Shown here in pieces: positions 59,623 to 64,000 of a DNA stretch of 64,000 nucleotides; within the stretch, counting starts at the first letter, position 1, and every line of letters starts with the position of its first letter. The stretch comes from Neoroseomonas oryzicola. Its GTDB lineage: Bacteria; Pseudomonadota; Alphaproteobacteria; Acetobacterales; Acetobacteraceae. Location: NCBI RefSeq assembly GCF_012163135.1, contig NZ_JAAVUP010000001.1, positions 744,001 to 808,000 of the forward strand. The letters are read 5' to 3'. A model generated the notes under the pieces. The model did no database searches, had not been told where the DNA came from, and saw only the letters and a program-made list of their open reading frames with translations. The translations under genes were made by a program, and so were the position numbers.

Positions 59623-60417
59623 ATGGAATTCGCAGACGGGAAGATCCTCGCCGAGATCAAGGACGGCGTCGGTCGCATCACCTTCAACCAGCCCGAGAAG
59701 CGCAACGCCATGTCCGTGTCCATGTGGGACGGCATGGGCCAGGCGCTCGACGTGTTCGAGAAGGACGGGTCGGTGCGCTGCGTCGTGCTGACCGGCGCGG
59801 GCGACAAGGCCTTCGTCTCGGGCGCCGACATCAGCCAGTTCGACAAGCTGCGCTCGGATGCCGATGCACAGCGCGAATACAGCAAGCAGACCGCCGGCGG
59901 GCGGCTGCGCCTCGCGACCTACCCGAAGCCGGTGATCGCCGAGATCCGCGGCTTCTGCATGGGCGGCGGCCTCGGCATCGCGATGTCCTGCGACATCCGC
60001 ATCGCGGCCGAGGGCAGCCAGTTCGGCATCCCGGCGGCGAAGCTCGGCATCGCCTATGGCTTCGACATGGTGCGCCACCTGGTGGATCTGGTCGGCCCGG
60101 CGCATGCCCACATGATCCTGATGACCGGCGAGCGCTTCGACGCGCAGGAAGCCCAGCGCGTCGGACTGATCAACAAGGTGGTGCCCGCGGATGCGCTCGC
60201 GGCCGAGGTCGCGAAGCTCACGGCGACGCTGGCGGTCAACGCGCCGCTCTCGCTCTATGCCAACAAGCGCACGGTGCAGGCGGTGCTGCAGGACCGCGCC
60301 GACCGCGACATGGCCGCGATCAACGCCGCCATGGCCGCCTGCTTCGACAGCGAGGACTACAAGGAAGGCCGCCGCGCCTTCCTCGAGAAGCGCAAGCCGG
60401 CCTTCAAGGGGCGCTGA
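59623..60417 (+). CDS. Enoyl-CoA hydratase/isomerase family protein
   Basis: 264 residues of the crotonase fold. The oxyanion-hole loops are in KAFVSGADISQFDKL and EIRGFCMGGGLGIAMSCDIRIAAEGSQFGIPAAKLGIAYG. DIRIA and GIAYGFD fit the family. Catalytic Glu positions are replaced or shifted (GFDMVRHLVDLVGPAH), so a hydratase, isomerase or hydrolase role is not settled. It follows the CaiB-type gene by 5 nt, fitting a small CoA-ester pathway. Confidence 0.9.
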   Translation: MEFADGKILAEIKDGVGRITFNQPEKRNAMSVSMWDGMGQALDVFEKDGSVRCVVLTGAGDKAFVSGADISQFDKLRSDADAQREYSKQTAGGRLRLATYPKPVIAEIRGFCMGGGLGIAMSCDIRIAAEGSQFGIPAAKLGIAYGFDMVRHLVDLVGPAHAHMILMTGERFDAQEAQRVGLINKVVPADALAAEVAKLTATLAVNAPLSLYANKRTVQAVLQDRADRDMAAINAAMAACFDSEDYKEGRRAFLEKRKPAFKGR

Positions 60418-60597
60418 CCCCGGCCCTTGCCGAAAAGACATGCGCGCGGCCCTCCCCCCGGGCCGCGCCGGCATGGTATTGCGACGCCCGCAGGGGCCCG
60501 CAGAGGCCCTGGAACGTGCCGGATCATCCGGGCCGGGGGCTCGCCAGGGGTAACGCATGCAGCTTCGTTTCGCTGGGTCGGCGCGGGGTTCCGCGGC

Positions 60598-61233
60598 ATG
60601 AACGACCACGGCCATATCCATGACCTGGCGGAGGAAAACCCGTCGGCCCCGATCTCGCGCCTGGTCGCCGAGGTCGCAGCGCAATGCCCGGGCGAACGCA
60701 TCACCCTGGGCGAGATGACCGAGGCCTTCGGGGACCGCGCCTTCGGCCTGCTGATCCTGATGCTCTGCCTGCCCGGCCTGCTGCCGGGCATGGCGAGCGT
60801 CTTCGGCACGCCGATGCTGATCCTCGGCATCCAGATGGGCCTCGGGTTCCGCCAGCCGAAGCTGCCGGGCTTCATCGCACGGCAGTCGCTGAAGCGGACG
60901 GACCTGCTGCGGCTGTCCTCCGGCTCCTCGAAGTGGATGAACAAGATCGAGCGCTGGGTGCGCCCGCGCCCCGGCCCCTTCACCAACCCGACGGCCGACA
61001 AGGTGGTGGGCTGGCTGACCGCCTATGCGGCGCTGATGCTGATCCTGCCAGGCCCCGGCACCAACGGGCCGCCGGCCTTCGGCACCATCGTCATGGCGCT
61101 GGGCGTGGTCGAGAACGACAGCAAGGTGGTCGGATTCGGGATGCTGCTGACCATCCTGGGCAACCTCTTCGCCACGGCGGTGCTGCTGGCGCTGCTGTGG
61201 TTCGGGATGGAAGCGCTGCATTATTTTTTCTGA
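60598..61233 (+). CDS. ExoD-family membrane protein
   Basis: 211 residues with about five spans. The cytoplasmic N-terminus (RLVAEVAAQCPGERITLGEMTEAFGDRAFGLLILMLCLPGLLP) and GTPMLILGIQMGLGFRQPKLPGFIARQSL match ExoD, a family first linked to exopolysaccharide synthesis. Function unknown. ATG 60598 is used; the upstream frame has no good start. The repeat element begins 1 nt after its stop. Confidence 0.85.
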   Translation: MNDHGHIHDLAEENPSAPISRLVAEVAAQCPGERITLGEMTEAFGDRAFGLLILMLCLPGLLPGMASVFGTPMLILGIQMGLGFRQPKLPGFIARQSLKRTDLLRLSSGSSKWMNKIERWVRPRPGPFTNPTADKVVGWLTAYAALMLILPGPGTNGPPAFGTIVMALGVVENDSKVVGFGMLLTILGNLFATAVLLALLWFGMEALHYFF

Positions 61234-61234
61234 G

Positions 61235-61364
61235 CCCTCAGACGCCGGGCGTGCCGCATCCGCGGCCCTTGGCTTCGCGCGTGCGGTGCGCCCCCGGCGC
61301 GGCTGATGGTCGCGCGCGGTCGCGCTTCCGGCCCGAGGCCGGGCCTCGGGCCGCATTGGCTTTG
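61235..61364 (+). repeat. 3'-stop-associated repeat element, copy A of a tandem pair
   Basis: 130 nt starting CCCTCAGACGCCGGGCG one base after the stop of the gene ending at 61233. It contains GCCGCATCCGCGGCCCTTGG and GGCTTCGCGC, and ends with a perfect 10-bp hairpin (61330-61352, loop CGG) and GCATTGGCTTTG. Copy B follows without a gap. The same blocks are found in reverse at 49058-49196. Confidence 0.85.
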
Positions 61365-61502
61365 CCCTCAGACGCCGGGCGGGCCGCATCCGCGGCCCTT
61401 GGCTTCGCGCATGCAGTGCGCCCCCCGGCGCGGCTGATGGTCGCGCGCGGTCGCGCTTCGCGCTCCCGGCCCGAGGCACGGCCTCGGGCCGCATTGATTG
61501 TG
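61365..61502 (+). repeat. 3'-stop-associated repeat element, copy B
   Basis: 138 nt directly after copy A, about 88% identical by eye. It has a short CGCGCT insertion near 61459, and the hairpin (61468-61490) keeps its 10-bp arms while the loop changes from CGG to ACG. It lies between the ExoD-like gene and the cobalamin riboswitch. Confidence 0.85.
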
Positions 61503-61583
61503 CCGCCCTTAGTCGGTGGGCAGCCCGCAGCGGGGCGGCTCGTTCGGCGCATCGACGGGATGGACGCCGCCCCGCGCGCCGCA

Positions 61584-61785
61584 TAGGTTCCGCCCATGCG
61601 CCGGTGGCCCGAAAGGGCTGAAACGGGAACGCGCGACGCGGGGAAACCCGCCAATCCGCGGCTGCCCCCGCAACTGTAGGCGACGAGACCGGTCCCCAAC
61701 GCCATTGCGCCACGGCGCGAGAAGGCGGGGCCGGCGAAGCGGGCATCAGCCCCTTCGCGTCGCGAGCCAGGAGACCGGCCGGCGC
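61584..61785 (+). promoter_or_regulatory. Cobalamin (AdoCbl) riboswitch
   Basis: The leader carries the B12-riboswitch landmarks in order: GGTTCC near the start, GGTGGCCCGAAAGGGCTGAA, GGGAA, the central GGGGAAACCCGCCAATCC, GGCTGCCCCCGCAACTGTA, and a full B12 box AGCCAGGAGACCGGCC at 61765-61780. It binds adenosylcobalamin and lowers expression of the downstream TonB receptor gene. About 165 nt separate its end from the ATG, so the expression platform is long; the SD GGAGGG is at 61936-61941, beside the palindrome CCGTGCACGG (61928-61937), which may hide it. Confidence 0.93.
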
Positions 61786-61949
61786 AGAGTTGTCTCGCGC
61801 GTGCCGGGCGGGGTGCACCGGCGCAACGGACCCAAGGTGCGTCCACGCAACGGCGTGGCCGCCCCTCCGTATGCGAGCACGACGCCAGCCCGTCCCGGCG
61901 CCTCGCGGCACCGGGGCGCAACGCGGACCGTGCACGGAGGGACCCCCGG

Positions 61950-63944
61950 ATGAAGACCCGGATCCTCGCATTGCTTTCCCTGGCTCCCCTCGCCCCCGCC
62001 TGGGCGCAGGAGACCCCAACGCCAACCACAGCCGTCCCCGACATGGTCGTGACGGCCACCCGCGTCCCGACGCCGCGCGACCGCATCCCGGCGCCGGTCA
62101 CGGTGATCGACCGCCAGACGATCGAGGAGAATGGCTACGTCACCCTCGCCGACGCTCTCGCCGCCGTGCCGGGCTTCCGCCTGGTGCAGGGCGGCGGCCT
62201 CGGCCAACAGGCCTCGGGCTTCGCGCGCGGCGCCAATTCACGCCAGGTGCTGGTGCTGCTGAACGGCGTGCCGGTGAACGACCCGTCGGAACCCAACGGC
62301 GCCTTCAACTTCGGCAACGAACTCCTCGGCGACATCGAGCGCATCGAGGTGGTGCGCGGGCCCGTCTCCTCGCTCTACGGCTCGGCGGCGATCGGCGGCG
62401 TGGTGAACCTCATCACCCGCAGCGCGCCGCGCGACCGCGCCTTCGCGCCCTACTTCGAGGCTGCGGGCGGCACCAACTACACGGCCCGGGGCTATGCCGG
62501 CGCCGGCGGCACCGTCGGCGCATTCGACTACCAGGTGACCGGCCAGGGCCTCTCCACGCACGGCTCCAACGCCATGGCGCCGCGCTTCACGCAGAATGGC
62601 GGGGAGCTTGACGGGCTGCGCTCGGGCATCCTGACGGCACGCATCGGCGCGCGGCTCGGCGAGACGACCGAGGGCGCGACGCTCGGCGCGACGCGCATCG
62701 AAGGCCTGGTCCGCACGCGCGAGAACACCGTCGGTCTCGACGACGTGCCGAACGACGACCCGAACTACACCGGGCAGGACCGCTCCTGGTTCGGCTACGT
62801 CCGGAGCGCGACGGACCTGTTCGGCGGCGCCTACACCACGGGCGTCACCGTTTCGGGCAGCCAGAACCGGCGGCGCTACACCAACCTGCCGGATCCGGGG
62901 AATCCCTACTCGACGGCGGACGACCTCTATCGCGCGAGCCGAGGCGCGGTGTCCTGGGACAATACGCTGCGGCTGCCCGACGCCGGCATCGCCACCGGCT
63001 TCACCGTCATCTTCGGCGGCCAGTGGGAACGGGAGACGGCGAACAGCGCGAACGGGTCCGCCTTCTTCCGCACCACGGTCGATGCCTCGCAGAATTCCGG
63101 GGCGGGCTACCTGTCGCTGCAGGGGCGGCTGTTCGACCGACTCGATGTCACGGCCGGCGTCCGCTACGACGGGCCGGAGGGATATTCGGGCTTCACCTCC
63201 TGGCGTCTCGGCGCGGTGTTCGCGCTGCCCGAGATCTCCTCCCGCCTGCGGGCCGCGGCGGGCACCTCCTTCAAGGCGCCGTCCCTGTTCCAGCGCTACG
63301 GCGTCATCCCCGGCTACTTCCAGGGCAACCCGAACCTGCGGCCCGAGGAAGGCTTCGCCTGGGAAGCGGGCATCGAGACCGACATCGCGACCTGGGCGAC
63401 CGTCTCCGCGATCTACTTCGACAGCCGCATCACCGACCTCATCAACTACAATGCGGGCTTCGACACGCTTGAGAACGTCGACCGCGCGCGCATCAGGGGC
63501 GGCGAGTTCTCGCTCACGCTGCGGCCGACGGACTGGTTCTCGATGACCGGCGCCTGGACGGTGCAGGAAGCGGTCGACGAGACGACCGACACGCCCCTGC
63601 CCCGCCGCCCGCGCAACGTCGCGAGCCTGACGATGCGCTTCGCCGCCCCGCTGCCCTGGGACGGCCCGCGCAACGGCCGCATCGTGGTGGTGCCCGAGAT
63701 CCTCTACACCGGCGCTTCGCCCGAGGGCGCCTATGCCCGCTACACCAATGACGGGGTGAGCATCGTGCAGGCCGGGAAGAACCCCGACGGGACGGTGTTC
63801 AACCTGACCGCGACGGTGCCAATCACCGAGCAGCTCGCCGGCTTCGTCGAGATGCGCAACCTCGGCAATTCCCGCTACGAGCCGGCCAACGGCTTCGTCA
63901 TCCCCGGCCGCAGCGCGGTGGCCGGCGTGCGGGGCACCTTCTGA
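61950..63944 (+). CDS. btuB: TonB-dependent vitamin B12 receptor
   Basis: 664 residues: signal peptide (MKTRILALLSLAPLAPAWAQ), a TonB box/plug start (DMVVTATRVPTPRDRIPAPVTVIDRQTI), the plug domain (ALAAVPGFRLVQGGGLGQQASGFARG to VVRGPVSSLYGSAAIGGVVNLIT), and a 22-strand barrel ending VAGVRGTF. The length is slightly longer than E. coli BtuB. The cobalamin riboswitch upstream supports cobalamin as the ligand. It carries cobalamin across the outer membrane with TonB energy. A hairpin follows the stop. Confidence 0.92.
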   Translation: MKTRILALLSLAPLAPAWAQETPTPTTAVPDMVVTATRVPTPRDRIPAPVTVIDRQTIEENGYVTLADALAAVPGFRLVQGGGLGQQASGFARGANSRQVLVLLNGVPVNDPSEPNGAFNFGNELLGDIERIEVVRGPVSSLYGSAAIGGVVNLITRSAPRDRAFAPYFEAAGGTNYTARGYAGAGGTVGAFDYQVTGQGLSTHGSNAMAPRFTQNGGELDGLRSGILTARIGARLGETTEGATLGATRIEGLVRTRENTVGLDDVPNDDPNYTGQDRSWFGYVRSATDLFGGAYTTGVTVSGSQNRRRYTNLPDPGNPYSTADDLYRASRGAVSWDNTLRLPDAGIATGFTVIFGGQWERETANSANGSAFFRTTVDASQNSGAGYLSLQGRLFDRLDVTAGVRYDGPEGYSGFTSWRLGAVFALPEISSRLRAAAGTSFKAPSLFQRYGVIPGYFQGNPNLRPEEGFAWEAGIETDIATWATVSAIYFDSRITDLINYNAGFDTLENVDRARIRGGEFSLTLRPTDWFSMTGAWTVQEAVDETTDTPLPRRPRNVASLTMRFAAPLPWDGPRNGRIVVVPEILYTGASPEGAYARYTNDGVSIVQAGKNPDGTVFNLTATVPITEQLAGFVEMRNLGNSRYEPANGFVIPGRSAVAGVRGTF

Positions 63945-63951
63945 CGTGCCA

Positions 63952-63976
63952 GGCACGAAGGTCGCGCCTTCGTGCC
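63952..63976 (+). terminator. Hairpin after the btuB-like gene
   Basis: GGCACGAAGG-TCGCG-CCTTCGTGCC is a perfect 10-bp stem starting 8 nt after the stop at 63944. No T run follows, so termination is likely but not certain. Confidence 0.55.
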
Positions 63977-64000
63977 CCGGGATGATCCAGCGCTTCGCCG

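Noticed and set aside
61235-61502. CRISPR-like direct repeats
   Set aside because: There are only two adjacent copies of about 130 nt with no spacers, so this is a tandem duplication and not a CRISPR array.
59560-62025. Minus-strand frame of 821 codons across enoyl-CoA hydratase, repeats and riboswitch
   Set aside because: It crosses a tandem repeat, a riboswitch and opposite-strand genes; the Ala/Arg repeats in it merely mirror the duplicated DNA.
63982-64000. Possible start of another gene (ATG, then Ile-Gln-Arg-Phe-Ala)
   Set aside because: Only six codons are visible before the window ends and there is no good ribosome site, so it cannot be supported.

Overview
The window is very GC-rich, densely coding DNA from an alphaproteobacterium. 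The gene content (CtrA-clade style flagellar genes with flbD, flbT and flaF, orphan tripartite-tricarboxylate (Bug) binding proteins, CaiB-type CoA transferases, a cobalamin riboswitch ahead of a btuB-like receptor) best fits a Roseomonas-like member of the Acetobacteraceae. That placement is inferred from content and composition, not from a marker gene. No phage, insertion sequence, CRISPR array or rRNA operon is visible. There is one tRNA (Pro, CGG).

Layout. 1-6.2 kb: a WD40 protein cut by the window edge with a glycine-zipper lipoprotein, a branched-chain amino-acid type binding protein, a small leader-like RNA unit encoding an 18-residue peptide, an MFS transporter and a degenerate hydrolase. 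6.4-10.6 kb: a winged-helix/TPR regulator followed by a tightly packed cassette of a vanadium-haloperoxidase/PAP2-like protein, a papain-like protease and an ankyrin protein. 10.6-26.8 kb: mixed housekeeping and metabolic genes, including a formylglycine sulfatase/phosphonate hydrolase, flavin reductase, two-subunit CoA transferase, CaiB CoA transferase, dual-haem cytochrome c, psd-pssA phosphatidylethanolamine synthesis, cytochrome b561 and cytochrome c', tRNA-Pro and apt. A LOV-domain hybrid histidine kinase starts inside apt.

29.9-47.1 kb is a flagellar cluster. On the minus strand are flgE-flgK-flgL, then flagellin-flbT-flaF. On the plus strand are fliK-flgD, then fliF-fliG-fliH-fliN-flbD-flhA-flhF-flhG with gaps or overlaps of 0-3 nt. 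Two good sigma-54 promoter matches fire in opposite directions between flgE and fliK, and the sigma-54 activator FlbD is encoded in the same cluster. This is consistent with hook genes being switched on by FlbD once the basal body is built.

47.1-64 kb: opgC with an SGNH-like partner, formate-tetrahydrofolate ligase, ompW, two orphan Bug binding proteins, a PhnW-like aminotransferase, a dapA-family lyase, a DUF1194 VWA protein, a CBS protein, a CaiB CoA transferase with an enoyl-CoA hydratase, an ExoD-like membrane protein, and a B12 riboswitch controlling a TonB-dependent receptor.

The most interesting non-gene signals are: (i) a roughly 130-bp repeat that sits directly 3' of stop codons in at least three places and is tandemly duplicated once; (ii) a row of four perfect hairpins that runs into the end of a phosphatase gene; (iii) a 38-bp near-perfect inverted repeat between two convergent genes; (iv) an orphan short ORF whose Shine-Dalgarno matches 14 nt of the usual 16S 3' end and is also complementary to its own codons.
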